This document shows positions 1-9,236 of a stretch of DNA of 64,000 bases, piece by piece. How positions within the stretch are numbered: the stretch's first letter is position 1; every line of letters starts with the position of its first letter. Below the pieces are notes generated by a model. It was given only the letters and a program-made list of their open reading frames with translations. It was not told the DNA's origin and searched no databases. The translations under genes were made by a program, and so were the position numbers. Source of the DNA: an uncultured Clostridia bacterium (GTDB taxonomy: Bacteria; Bacillota; Clostridia; Oscillospirales; UBA644); the NCBI GenBank assembly GCA_948443805.1, contig CAOJUB010000003.1:1-64000 (forward strand), written 5' to 3'.

Positions 1-54
1 CAACCCGGCAGGGGGTTTTCATAAAGTTATTCGATTCTATATTTTTATGTTTCT

Positions 55-1914
55 TTATTCGATCCGGATATAGCTGGGCCATTTTGCTAGATATCGTTTC
101 AGGATCATAAGGTCTGTGGAATTTGCCTCTCCGTTTTCGTTCAGATCGGCCTGTTTGATATCGATCTGCACCGCCCATTTTGCCAGATAGCGGGAGAACA
201 GTACCGAGTCTTTGGTATCAACGGCACCGTCGTTATTGACATCGCCGCCGCGGAATTTTACCGGTGTCGGCGGCTGAGGGGGACGGGGATTCTCCGTGCT
301 GGGAATGATTGTCCGAACCTGGGAAGCATGGACATAACCGTAACTATTCTGCGGATGATAGGTTCCGTCAGGACGGATGATAAAGCCGGTTCTGTCGTCT
401 TTCAGGTCGGGGTCGGTAGCAATCTGATACCAGGTTTCGCTGCCGCCGATGAATTCACCGATGACGGTCTGCAAAACGGTAAATGGAAAGTCCAGCGTCG
501 GATAGGGTTTTGAGCCGTTTCCGGTGGAATAAAAATAATTGCTGGCTGCCGTGTATTTATAGATTTTCTGATCGCCGTCGCAGATCAGAATGGTATATCG
601 GTTGATATCGCTGTAGTTTCCGTAAAATTCATTCAGTAAATAGGCCTGCGAGGCAGCTTTTTCGCCCCAGTAGGGGTCGCTTGCATATTTTACGTTCATT
701 CCGCTGTTTTTATCACCCAGATGCGGACCGAAATAGCGGAAATCGGTTGGGTCAAGGTAGCCGCGTGAGACAAAATACTGGGCGTGATACCGGATGCTGT
801 CCGCCGGAGAGGCATAGCCGTTTGCGCCGTAATACGGATTGCTGTCTACCGCGCCGTGGCCGAAAAGATTGTTTTTATCCCGGGCAATCTGAGAAGTTCC
901 CCAGCCGCTTTCATTCACGGACAGGCCGAACATCAGGATGGCATTGGAGCCGTAGGTGTTCTGATATTCGATAAAGGCTGCGCCGGTATTGCGGAGTTTG
1001 GAAGTATCAGCCGTTCTGGAGGCTATATAGTTATTGATCTGGTCGGCGGTATAGACAGTCTGCGTGCGGTGAGACAGATATTGATAATAGTTATAATAGG
1101 GCGTTGCCGGGTTGATTGCACCGGCATGGGTATTGGCGATATAATCGCGCGCCATCTGTTCATAGGAAGCGTAGAAATAATGGCCGTCAAAGCTGTAATA
1201 TTCCGCTCCTTCCGTCATATACGGCTGACGGTAACCGACGGTATAATAGCTGGAATAGTTTTTCAGGTCGGTGGTGATATAATGATAGAGTTTTCCGTTT
1301 TTTACCCGGTAAACCGAAGTGACATAGCCGGCCTTTTTAAAATCGTCATAGGTCATAACATAGGCGTTGTCTGCCGATACGGTTCCGGTGCAGCCTGCCT
1401 GGCGGAAGGTGATGGTATTGCCGCTGATTCCCAGATAAGCGGCGTCGGGCGCGTAGGAAGGCGCAATATAGGTTTCGGCGCCGGTGTTTTTGTTGGCGTA
1501 GGTCAGTGTGGAAGAGGTGTTTTTGAAAATAACGACGCCGACGTCGGTGCCGTAGGTCAGCGTTTTCTCGATGAGCTGCACGTCTTTTTCGGCAATCGCC
1601 CGCGCTGCGGCTTTCTGGGTTTTCGTTTGCATAATGTCATCCATGGCTTCAGCGTAAGTGAGATAGGTTTTGATTTCATCCTGTCTGGTTACCTGATATA
1701 CCGTGTGCTCTTTTTCATACGTTTCAAACGCCGCCGCGTCATAAGTGTTCACTTCTTCTTGCTGCAGAACACGGACCGCCCCGTCGCTGAGCGCGACATA
1801 GCCGTCAAATCCTTCCGGTTCGGCGCCGGGGTTTTCTCCCGATGCGAAAATACTGTAAGGACAGAGCAGACAGACAAGAACAAGAATGACAATCAGTGTT
1901 TTTCCGGTTTTCAT
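55..1914 (-). CDS. Secreted glucosaminidase-domain cell-wall hydrolase with C-terminal dockerin
   Basis: A 619-residue exported protein likely to cut the glycan strands of peptidoglycan. Residues 1-24 form a signal peptide (MKTGK, hydrophobic core, then a cleavage site near FASG). The central part, roughly residues 310-445, has the glucosaminidase (LytG/Auto-like) signature with NESGWGTSQIARDKNN and NLFGHGA, and the Glu of NESGWG is the probable catalytic acid. A later segment resembles an SH3-like wall-binding region, then comes a Pro-rich linker (PRPPQPPTP). The last 64 residues are a two-repeat type-I-like dockerin (GDVNNDGAVDTKDS, then DLNENGEANSTD, each followed by RYLAKW). The start is backed by a GGGGGAT ribosome site. 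The gene is alone on its strand behind its own promoter at 2105-2133. The domain type is clear; the exact bond cleaved is inferred. Confidence 0.85.
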   Translation of the reverse strand: MKTGKTLIVILVLVCLLCPYSIFASGENPGAEPEGFDGYVALSDGAVRVLQQEEVNTYDAAAFETYEKEHTVYQVTRQDEIKTYLTYAEAMDDIMQTKTQKAAARAIAEKDVQLIEKTLTYGTDVGVVIFKNTSSTLTYANKNTGAETYIAPSYAPDAAYLGISGNTITFRQAGCTGTVSADNAYVMTYDDFKKAGYVTSVYRVKNGKLYHYITTDLKNYSSYYTVGYRQPYMTEGAEYYSFDGHYFYASYEQMARDYIANTHAGAINPATPYYNYYQYLSHRTQTVYTADQINNYIASRTADTSKLRNTGAAFIEYQNTYGSNAILMFGLSVNESGWGTSQIARDKNNLFGHGAVDSNPYYGANGYASPADSIRYHAQYFVSRGYLDPTDFRYFGPHLGDKNSGMNVKYASDPYWGEKAASQAYLLNEFYGNYSDINRYTILICDGDQKIYKYTAASNYFYSTGNGSKPYPTLDFPFTVLQTVIGEFIGGSETWYQIATDPDLKDDRTGFIIRPDGTYHPQNSYGYVHASQVRTIIPSTENPRPPQPPTPVKFRGGDVNNDGAVDTKDSVLFSRYLAKWAVQIDIKQADLNENGEANSTDLMILKRYLAKWPSYIRIE

Positions 1915-2104
1915 TTTGCCGATCCCCCTTGGTATTTGTTTTCGATTTTTTTCTGAGACCGGAAAACGGTTTTCCCGTTTTCCGTTTTTTCAAAATTCAG
2001 TTCGGAAGAGCGCCGGATGAAAAACCGGGCTCTTGTTTGAAATCCGGTTTCCGAGTTTTTCTATTCCATGAAAAAACTCGGAAAAACACGGATATTTCGC
2101 CTTT

Positions 2105-2133
2105 ATTTTAACATAAATCCGGAAAAAAGTCAA
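2105..2133 (-). promoter_or_regulatory. SigA-type promoter for the glucosaminidase gene
   Basis: On the minus strand the -35 box is TTGACT (plus coordinates 2128-2133) and the -10 box is TAAAAT (2105-2110), with a 17-bp spacer. It points at the minus-strand gene starting at 1914, leaving a leader of about 190 nt. Confidence 0.6.
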
Positions 2134-2211
2134 GCGGAAGAAAGATGGTAAATTGATCCAGCGGCGGGTTTTGACAAAGATTGCGAAAATTGTAAAATTT
2201 TATGAAGCCCC

Positions 2212-2240
2212 TTGACGAAAGGGTCCGGATGGTGTATAAT
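2212..2240 (+). promoter_or_regulatory. SigA-type promoter of fbaA
   Basis: TTGACG at 2212-2217 and a perfect TATAAT at 2235-2240, 17-bp spacer. It places the transcript start near 2247, so in-frame ATG codons upstream of that cannot be used and the aldolase must start at 2286. Confidence 0.8.
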
Positions 2241-2285
2241 AATGAAAGAAAGAATAAAATTCAAGAAAACAGGAGTTGTAGTACC

Positions 2286-3314
2286 ATGCCAGTAGCAGAT
2301 TATCAGACTTACCGCAAAATGCTGGATACCGCATATCAGAATCACTATGCGTTTCCGGCGATCAATGTTTTTGATATCGAGGCGGTAAACGGCGTTCTCA
2401 GAGGCCTTGCCGAGGCGAAATCCGACGGAATTATTCAGGTTTCCACCGGCGGCGGCGAACATGCTTCCGGCCAGAATGTGAAAAACGCCGTCATCGGCGC
2501 CATCACCCTTGCCAACCATGTGCACCTTGTCGCTGAAAAATACGGGATTTATGTGGCTCTTCATACCGACCACTGCCAGTTTAACAAACTGGATTCGTTC
2601 TTCCTGCCTTTGGTGGAAGAAACGGAAAAGCGCCGCGCAAGAGGCGAGGGCAATCTTTTCAACAGCCATATGTTTGACGGTTCTGCGCTGCCGCATGCCG
2701 AAAATGTCAAGGTTGCAAAAGACCTGCTGGCTCGCTGCGCGAAAAACGAGATTATTCTTGAGGTCGAATCGGGCGTTGTCGGCGGTGAAGAAGACGGCGT
2801 GAACAATGAGGGCGTTGTTCGGGATAAACTGTATACGACTCCGGAAGACATGCTGATGATGGAAGAAGCCATGAGAAGCGTCGGCGGAACTTATATGATG
2901 GCCGCTACCTTCGGTAACGTTCACGGCGTTTACAAACCCGGCAACGTAAAGCTGAATCCGAAGGTGCTCAAAGCCGGTCAGGACGCCCTGAAGGCAAAAT
3001 ACGGCGAAGATGCGCACTATAACCTGGTATTCCACGGCGGTTCGGGCTCCGGCAAAGACGAGATCGAAGAGACCCTGCAGTACGGCGTTGTTAAAATGAA
3101 TGTCGATACCGATACGCAGTATGCTTTTACCCGTCCGGTAGCCGATCATATGTTCAAAAATTACGACGGCGTTCTGAAGGTCGACGGTGAAGTCGGAACC
3201 AAAAAAGTATACGACCCCCGTTCGTATCTCCGGCTTGGCGAGGCGGGAATTGCAGCCCGTGTTGTAGAAGCCTGCAACGACCTGAAATCCGCGGGGAAAT
3301 CTCTCTGCAAATAA
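2286..3314 (+). CDS. fbaA: Class II fructose-bisphosphate aldolase
   Basis: A 342-residue zinc-dependent aldolase that splits fructose-1,6-bisphosphate into dihydroxyacetone phosphate and glyceraldehyde-3-phosphate in glycolysis, and runs in reverse in gluconeogenesis. The HTDHC motif carries zinc ligands. ESGVVGGEEDG, FGNVHGVYKPG and FHGGSGS are zinc and phosphate-binding signatures, and MNVDTDTQ is typical of the family. The length and the extra loop fit the longer class IIA (E. coli FbaA-like) group rather than the short B. subtilis type. The start at 2286 follows AGGAG and is required by the promoter at 2212-2240; an upstream in-frame ATG at 2202 lies before the transcript start. A single-gene unit closed by the terminator at 3346-3388. 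Confidence 0.95.
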   Translation: MPVADYQTYRKMLDTAYQNHYAFPAINVFDIEAVNGVLRGLAEAKSDGIIQVSTGGGEHASGQNVKNAVIGAITLANHVHLVAEKYGIYVALHTDHCQFNKLDSFFLPLVEETEKRRARGEGNLFNSHMFDGSALPHAENVKVAKDLLARCAKNEIILEVESGVVGGEEDGVNNEGVVRDKLYTTPEDMLMMEEAMRSVGGTYMMAATFGNVHGVYKPGNVKLNPKVLKAGQDALKAKYGEDAHYNLVFHGGSGSGKDEIEETLQYGVVKMNVDTDTQYAFTRPVADHMFKNYDGVLKVDGEVGTKKVYDPRSYLRLGEAGIAARVVEACNDLKSAGKSLCK

Positions 3315-3345
3315 ATTGTCAGGAAATTCCGGAAGTTTCCGGTTT

Positions 3346-3388
3346 GGGAGCTGTTTCCCCCTACTTTGCGGGGAACAGCCCCTTTTTT
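3346..3388 (+). terminator. Rho-independent terminator of fbaA
   Basis: Stem GCTGTTTCCCC (3350-3360) pairs with GGGGAACAGC (3370-3379) with one bulged T, extended by GGG/CCC at the base, then a T-run at 3383-3388. Confidence 0.85.
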
Positions 3389-3465
3389 GGTAAACAACGG
3401 ATTTTTTTGAAAGTTTTTCGTTTTGTTATTCAGTAACTGACATTCAATACCTTTCGGAGATGACT

Positions 3466-5448
3466 ATGGAAAAACAATATCATGATGAGAATATAAAATC
3501 CCTGAAAGGCGCAGACCGGGTCAGAAAACGTCCGTCGGTTATTTTCGGTTCGGACGGCGTTGACGGCTGCTGCCATTCGTTTTTTGAGATTCTGTCCAAC
3601 TCTATCGATGAATTCCGTGAAGGGCGGGGCGATAAGATTTATGTCACGCTGTATCGGGATTATTCGGTGGAAGTGCAGGATTTCGGGCAGGGAATCCCGG
3701 TTGAGTATAACGAAAAAGAACAGGCTTATAACTGGGAGCTTCTGTTTTGCGAAATGTATGCCGGCGGAAAATACAACAACGAAGAAGAATTGGCGTATTC
3801 GATGTCGCTGGGCATGAACGGCCTTGGTCTCTGCGCGACGCAGTATGCTTCGGAATACATGGACGCGGAGATTTACCGGGATGGGTTTAAATATGAACTG
3901 CATTTTAAAAAGGGAAATCCTGTAGAGCCGGACAAGGAAAAGGTTCTGGTCAAAACGCCCGAGAAGCACAAAAGCGGCAGCCGCATCCGCTGGCGCCCGG
4001 ATTCCGAGGTCTTTACCGATATCCGGATGCCGGTCGAGTATTTCCGGGAAACGCTGAACCGGCAGACGATTTCCAACGGCGGGCTGACAATTCTTTTCCG
4101 CTATGAGAACGAGGACGGCTCTTTTTCGGAAGAGACCTACCTGTATCCTGACGGGATCGGAGATTATATCAAGGAATTTGCCGGGGACGACGCACTGACC
4201 GAACCGCAGCGCTGGTCAAGCGAGAGGCGGGGGCGCGACGCCGCCGACCGGCCGGAATACCGGTTGTTGATTGATTTGACTTTTTGTTTTTCCAACAAGA
4301 AAAAACTGCTTCATTATTACCATAATTCCAGTTTTCTTGAACACGGCGGATCGCCTGATAAAGCGGTTCGCAGCGCATTTGTTTCCGCGGTGGACAATTA
4401 TCTGAAAAACAGCGGGAAATATACCAAAAACGAAAGCAAGATCACGTTCGGAGATATCGAGGAATCGTTGATTTTTATTTCCAACTGTCATTCTACCGTG
4501 GCCTCGTATTCCAATCAGACCAAGAAGGCTGTAACCAATAAATTTATTCAGGACGCGATGACCGATTTTCTGAAACATCAGTTAGAGGTTTATTTTGTTG
4601 AAAATAAGCAGGAAGCGGATAAAATTGCGGATCAGCTGCTGATTAATAAGCGAAGCCGTGAAAACGCCGAAAAAGCAAGGCTGAATATCAAAAAGAAACT
4701 GACCTCCGATAACGATCTGGCGAACCGGGTGGAAAAATTTGTCGATTGCCGTTCAAAAGACCCTGCCGAACGTGAAATCTATATTGTGGAAGGGGATTCG
4801 GCTCTCGGCTCATGCAAATTGGCCAGAGACGCCCGTTTCCAGGCGATTATTCCGGTTCGGGGAAAGATATTGAACTGCCTGAAAGCCGGTTATAACCAGA
4901 TTTTCAAAAGCGATATTATTCTGGATATCATCAAAGTTCTCGGCTGCGGCGTAGAGATTGCGGCAAAAAACAAGAATCTGGTAGAATTTAACCTCGCGAA
5001 TCTCCGGTTTGATAAAATTATTATCTGCACCGACGCCGATGTCGACGGATATCAGATCCGGACGCTGATTCTGACGATGCTTTACCGGCTTATGCCCACG
5101 CTGATTGCTGAAAACAAAGTGTATATCGCAGAATCGCCGCTGTATGAGATTACCTGCAAGGACAAGACCTATTTCGCGTATACCGATAAAGAGAAAAACG
5201 ATATCGTTGCGAAACTGAGCGGCCGGGTTTCGGTAAATCGTTCAAAGGGGCTTGGTGAAAACGAGCCGGAAATGATGAAAAAGACCACCATGGATCCTTC
5301 TACCCGGAAACTTCTTCTGGTCACGCCGGAAGATGCGGAACGCACCGCGTGGTATTTCGACGTGCTTCTGGGGAACGATCTGCAGGGGCGGAAAGATTTT
5401 ATTGCGGAAAACGGCTTTAAATATCTGGAACTGGCCGATATTTCATAA
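3466..5448 (+). CDS. Type IIA topoisomerase, ATPase/Toprim subunit (ParE/GyrB-like)
   Basis: A 660-residue B subunit of a type IIA topoisomerase, which hydrolyses ATP to drive DNA strand passage. The N-terminal GHKL ATPase has NSIDEF and DFGQGIPV. The transducer follows, and the Toprim domain starts near residue 440 with EGDSALGSCKLARD, PVRGKILN and CTDADVDGYQIRTL (the Mg-binding acidic triad). The usual EGDSAGGSAKQ is changed to EGDSALGSCKL, which marks a divergent paralogue rather than the main gyrase. The start at 3466 follows CGGAGA at 3455-3460; an ATG at 3460 overlaps that site. The A subunit begins 15 bp downstream, so the two are co-transcribed. This is probably the second (topo IV-like) enzyme of clostridia; I cannot tell ParE from an alternative GyrB from sequence alone. 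Confidence 0.88.
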   Translation: MEKQYHDENIKSLKGADRVRKRPSVIFGSDGVDGCCHSFFEILSNSIDEFREGRGDKIYVTLYRDYSVEVQDFGQGIPVEYNEKEQAYNWELLFCEMYAGGKYNNEEELAYSMSLGMNGLGLCATQYASEYMDAEIYRDGFKYELHFKKGNPVEPDKEKVLVKTPEKHKSGSRIRWRPDSEVFTDIRMPVEYFRETLNRQTISNGGLTILFRYENEDGSFSEETYLYPDGIGDYIKEFAGDDALTEPQRWSSERRGRDAADRPEYRLLIDLTFCFSNKKKLLHYYHNSSFLEHGGSPDKAVRSAFVSAVDNYLKNSGKYTKNESKITFGDIEESLIFISNCHSTVASYSNQTKKAVTNKFIQDAMTDFLKHQLEVYFVENKQEADKIADQLLINKRSRENAEKARLNIKKKLTSDNDLANRVEKFVDCRSKDPAEREIYIVEGDSALGSCKLARDARFQAIIPVRGKILNCLKAGYNQIFKSDIILDIIKVLGCGVEIAAKNKNLVEFNLANLRFDKIIICTDADVDGYQIRTLILTMLYRLMPTLIAENKVYIAESPLYEITCKDKTYFAYTDKEKNDIVAKLSGRVSVNRSKGLGENEPEMMKKTTMDPSTRKLLLVTPEDAERTAWYFDVLLGNDLQGRKDFIAENGFKYLELADIS

Positions 5449-5463
5449 AAGGAGGGAACCGTT

Positions 5464-7656
5464 ATGGCAAAACTTTTTATACCCAAGCCGATTACTGCGA
5501 CGCTTGAGGAAAATTACATGCCGTATGTCGTCAGCGTGGTTAAATCCCGCGCGATTCCGGAGATCGACGGCTTTAAACCCTCCCACAGAAAATTGCTATA
5601 TACCATGTATAAAATGGGACTTTTGTCGGGGGCGAAAACCAAATCGGCCAATATTGTCGGACAGACCATGCGGCTGAATCCGCACGGCGATATGGCGATT
5701 TATGAAACCATGGTTCGCCTTACGCGCGGCCATGACGCACTGCTGCATCCTTTTGTTGATTCGAAGGGGTCGTTCGGCAAGCATTATTCGCGCGATATGG
5801 CGTTTGCCGCTTCCCGGTATACCGAGGCGAAGCTGGACGCGATCTGTCAGGAAGTTTTTGCCGATATCGATAAAGAAGTGGTGGATTTTGTCGATAATTA
5901 CGACGGTTCCATGAAGGAACCGGAACTTCTGCCGGTTACCTTTCCGAACATTTTGGTTTCACCCAATCAGGGGATTGCCGTTGGCATGGCCAGTTCGATC
6001 TGTTCGTTCAATCTGGCGGAAATCTGTCGCACAACGGTTGAATTAATCAAAAACCCCGATCATAATTTGCTGACAACGCTGATTGCTCCGGACTTTACTA
6101 CCGGCGGCCAGATTCTGTATGATTCGGCGGTGATGGCGAAAATTTACGAGACCGGAACCGGCTCATTTAAGATTCGGGCAAAATACAGTTTCGATAAAAA
6201 AAATAACTGCCTTGAAATAACAGAAATTCCTTATACGACAACGGCTGAGGCAATTATCGACAAAATCGTCGATTTAGTCAAGTCCGGAAAACTGAAAGAG
6301 GTTTCCTATGTCCGCGACGAAATCGACATCAACGGCCTGAAGATCGCCGTTGACTGCAAGCGGGGAACCGATCCGGACAGGCTGATGCAGAAATTGTATA
6401 AAATGACGCCGCTGGAAGATTCGTTTGCCTGCAACTTTAATGTCCTTGTCGGCGGTACGCCGAAGGTTTACGGCGTCAGGGAATTATTGGAGGAATGGAC
6501 GGCTTTTCGTTTTGAGTGCGTCAAACGGGGGCTGTATTTCGATATTACCAAAAAGAAGGACCGGCTGCATCTGCTGCTCGGCCTGAAAAAAATCCTGCTG
6601 GATATCGATAAGGCGATTGCCATTATCCGGAATACCGAAGATGATAAAGAGGTCGTTCCGAATCTGATGATCGGTTTCGGAATCGACGAGGTACAGGCAG
6701 AATTTGTCGCTGATATCAAGCTGCGGAATTTAAACCGTGCTTACATTCTCAGCAAAACGGATGAGACCGACGGCCTTCAGAAAGAAATTGCGCAGCTGGA
6801 AGATACGCTCGGCAGCGAGAAAAAAATCAAAAAGATTATTGTCTCCCAGTTGGAGCACATTATAAAAAAATACGGAAAACCAAGGAAAACAACCATTCTT
6901 TATCCGGACGAAGTTGAAGTCTTTGAGGAAGAAGAGAAGGTCGATGATTATCCGGTGGTCGTTTTTTGTACCGAAAGCGGTTATTTGAAAAAAATTACGC
7001 CGCAGTCGCTTCGGATGAGCGGGGAACATAAACTCAAAGAGGGCGACCGGATGAAATGGACGGCGGAAACGTCAAACGCCGCCGAACTGATTGTATTTAC
7101 CGATCAGTTTCAGGCATATAAAGCCAAACTCTACGAATTTGAGGATTCAAAAACTAGCCTGCTCGGCGATTATCTGCCGCAGAAACTCGGTTTTGAGAAG
7201 GATGAAAACGTCGTATTCGTTACCGTGACCAAGGATTTCTTCGGCGATATCCTTTCCTTTTTTGAAAACGGAAAAGCCGCCCGGGTTTCTCTTTCGGCTT
7301 TCGAAACGAAAACCAACCGCAGAAAGCTGGTCAATGCCTATTCTGCCGCTTCTCGGCTGGTGGCGATGTTCCACATCACGGAGGAATGCGAATTTATCTG
7401 CACAGCATCAAACGACCGCTGCCTGATTATGTCCACGGCAATGGTCAATCCGAAAACAACGAAGAATACCGCCGGCGTTGCGGTTATGACGCTGAAAAAG
7501 AATACGCTGGAATCGGTTGTTGCTTACCGCGACGGCCTGTTCGGGGATCCGATGCATTACCGGACGAAAAATCTGCCGGCGGCCGGCTGTTTTCTGCGGA
7601 AAGGGGACGACCCCTTTGCCGTGCCGATTGCAGAAGAACCGGCAGAAAAAGAGTAG
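5464..7656 (+). CDS. Type IIA topoisomerase, DNA-cleaving subunit (ParC/GyrA-like)
   Basis: A 730-residue A subunit that makes the transient double-strand break. The catalytic tyrosine sits in FAASRYTEAKLDA near residue 118, and the family hallmarks KPSHRKLLYTMYKMG, NPHGDMAIYETMVR and SPNQGIAVGMAS surround it. A breakage-reunion core, coiled region and degenerate C-terminal part follow. The protein is shorter than gyrase A (about 820) and has no clear GyrA-box, which favours a topo IV-like decatenase. The start follows AAAGGAGGG, 15 bp after the B subunit. It forms a pair with that gene and is followed by a DUF1846 gene on the same strand. Confidence 0.88.
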   Translation: MAKLFIPKPITATLEENYMPYVVSVVKSRAIPEIDGFKPSHRKLLYTMYKMGLLSGAKTKSANIVGQTMRLNPHGDMAIYETMVRLTRGHDALLHPFVDSKGSFGKHYSRDMAFAASRYTEAKLDAICQEVFADIDKEVVDFVDNYDGSMKEPELLPVTFPNILVSPNQGIAVGMASSICSFNLAEICRTTVELIKNPDHNLLTTLIAPDFTTGGQILYDSAVMAKIYETGTGSFKIRAKYSFDKKNNCLEITEIPYTTTAEAIIDKIVDLVKSGKLKEVSYVRDEIDINGLKIAVDCKRGTDPDRLMQKLYKMTPLEDSFACNFNVLVGGTPKVYGVRELLEEWTAFRFECVKRGLYFDITKKKDRLHLLLGLKKILLDIDKAIAIIRNTEDDKEVVPNLMIGFGIDEVQAEFVADIKLRNLNRAYILSKTDETDGLQKEIAQLEDTLGSEKKIKKIIVSQLEHIIKKYGKPRKTTILYPDEVEVFEEEEKVDDYPVVVFCTESGYLKKITPQSLRMSGEHKLKEGDRMKWTAETSNAAELIVFTDQFQAYKAKLYEFEDSKTSLLGDYLPQKLGFEKDENVVFVTVTKDFFGDILSFFENGKAARVSLSAFETKTNRRKLVNAYSAASRLVAMFHITEECEFICTASNDRCLIMSTAMVNPKTTKNTAGVAVMTLKKNTLESVVAYRDGLFGDPMHYRTKNLPAAGCFLRKGDDPFAVPIAEEPAEKE

Positions 7657-7698
7657 CGCTGAAAAGCGAATCGAATGAAAAAGTATGAGGGGAAAAAA

Positions 7699-9183
7699 AT
7701 GATACAGGGGTTTGATAACGACGCATATATTGCAAAACAATCGGAACAGATTATGAAAAGGATCGGAGAATTCGGCGGCAAGCTGTATCTGGAATTCGGC
7801 GGCAAGCTATTTGACGATTTCCATGCTTCCCGCGTTCTTCCGGGGTTTCAGCCCGACAGCAAACTGCGGATGCTGAGAAAAATGGCGGATGATGTGGAGA
7901 TTGTGATCGTCATCAACGCCTGCGATATCGAAAAGAATAAAATGCGGAAAGATCTCGGCATTACCTACGACGCTGATGTCCTCCGTTTGATCGATGCGTT
8001 CCGGGAGACCGGGCTGTATGTGGGCAGCGTGGTGATTGCGCAGTACGGCGGGCAGCCGGCGGCCGTTTCTTTCCGTGAAAAGCTGGAACGGCTCGGCGTC
8101 AGCGTTTTTCTTCATTATCCGATTGAAGGGTATCCCTTTAACGTTCCGCATATTGTAAGCGAAGACGGGCTTGGGAAAAACGACTATATCGAAACTTCCC
8201 GGCCGTTGGTTGTCGTTACCGCCCCCGGCCCGGGAAGCGGTAAAATTGCAACCTGCATTTCTCAGCTGTATCATGAAAATAAAAGAGGGGTAAAGGCCGG
8301 ATATGCGAAGTTCGAAACCTTTCCCATCTGGAACCTTCCTCTCAAGCACCCGGTCAATATCGCTTACGAGGCGGCAACTGCCGATCTGGACGATGTGAAT
8401 ATGATCGATCCGTATCATTTGGAAGCCTACGGGAAGACCGCCGTCAATTATAACCGGGATGTGGAAGTCTTTCCGGTTTTGAACGCGCTGTTTGAAGAAA
8501 TTTCCGGAAAAAGTCCGTACCGGTCCCCAACCGATATGGGCGTGAATATGGCAGGCTTTTGCATTGTTGATGACCAGGCGGTGCAGAAGGCTTCCAACGA
8601 TGAAATTATCCGCCGGTACTATTCGGCGCTATGCGATTGCCGCTGCGGGAATCTGGATGAAAAAGCTTTGAATAAACTGGAATATCTGATGCGTCAAAGC
8701 GGGATTTCCTCTAACGACCGCCCCGTGGTTCAGGCGGCTTTGACCCGTTCGGAACAAACCGAAGACCAGCCTGCGGTTGCTATTCAGCTTCCCGATGGCA
8801 GAATCGTTACCGGAAAGACTTCGGAACTTTTGGGCGCGGCTTCTGCAGCGCTGCTGAATGCCGTGAAAACGCTGTGCGGTTTCGAAGGAAAGGTTCATAT
8901 GATTGAACCTTCGGTCATTGAACCGATTCAGAAGCTGAAAACAGAAAATCTCGGCAACAGAAATCCGCGTTTGCATCCGGAAGAAGTTCTAATTGCGCTG
9001 GTCATTTCCGCCGCCGGAAGCCCCACTGCACGGAAAGCGTCTGAAATGCTTTCGGCTCTGAAAGGGAGCGAAGCGCATTCAACGGTAATCCTTTCTCAGA
9101 AAGATGAGGATATTTACCGCCGGCTCGGCATAAATATAACCTGTGAGGCAAAATATCAGACAAAAAAACTTTTCCACGGTTGA
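7699..9183 (+). CDS. DUF1846 family protein
   Basis: A 494-residue cytosolic protein of the DUF1846 family, which is widespread in Firmicutes and has no settled function. Family signatures visible are GFDNDAYIAKQSE at the start, VTAPGPGSGK near residue 175 (a P-loop-like glycine-rich segment), KFETFPIWNLPLKHPVN, YEAATADLDDVNMIDP and SPTDMGVNMAGFCI. I chose the start at 7699 because GAGGGG precedes it by seven bases and the family begins at this point; the in-frame ATG at 7675 has no good ribosome site. It follows the topoisomerase genes by about 40 bp and may be read through from them. Family assignment is firm, role unknown. Confidence 0.88.
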   Translation: MIQGFDNDAYIAKQSEQIMKRIGEFGGKLYLEFGGKLFDDFHASRVLPGFQPDSKLRMLRKMADDVEIVIVINACDIEKNKMRKDLGITYDADVLRLIDAFRETGLYVGSVVIAQYGGQPAAVSFREKLERLGVSVFLHYPIEGYPFNVPHIVSEDGLGKNDYIETSRPLVVVTAPGPGSGKIATCISQLYHENKRGVKAGYAKFETFPIWNLPLKHPVNIAYEAATADLDDVNMIDPYHLEAYGKTAVNYNRDVEVFPVLNALFEEISGKSPYRSPTDMGVNMAGFCIVDDQAVQKASNDEIIRRYYSALCDCRCGNLDEKALNKLEYLMRQSGISSNDRPVVQAALTRSEQTEDQPAVAIQLPDGRIVTGKTSELLGAASAALLNAVKTLCGFEGKVHMIEPSVIEPIQKLKTENLGNRNPRLHPEEVLIALVISAAGSPTARKASEMLSALKGSEAHSTVILSQKDEDIYRRLGINITCEAKYQTKKLFHG

Positions 9184-9236
9184 GTTCCGCCTGCAACAGC
9201 CGGGCGGCGTGGAAAAGAGAGCAGGGATGTGTTGGA

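Larger units (their letters stand above)
1915..2285. other. Divergent intergenic region between the glucosaminidase and fbaA
   Basis: No gene is visible here. The stretch holds the two divergent promoters listed separately, plus two hairpins that lie in the 5' leader of the minus-strand glucosaminidase transcript: 1961-1983 (GGAAAACG pairing with CGTTTTCC) and 2051-2081 (CCGAGTTTTT pairing with AAAAACTCGG). Read on the plus strand the first hairpin is followed by a T-run (1985-1990) and could also stop leftover rightward transcription. The leader of about 190 nt is long for such a gene, but I recognise no riboswitch in it. Confidence 0.5.

Noticed and set aside
1..54. Gene fragment at the left edge
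   Set aside because: The first 54 bases contain no supported frame or terminator hairpin; they are only the downstream flank of the glucosaminidase gene.
784..1956. Plus-strand open frame of 390 codons opposite the glucosaminidase
   Set aside because: The minus-strand protein has a signal peptide, enzyme domain and dockerin; the plus frame shows no recognisable domain and no ribosome site.
9184..9236. yybP-ykoY manganese riboswitch before mntP
   Set aside because: The gap of about 50 bp is too short and lacks the conserved loops.
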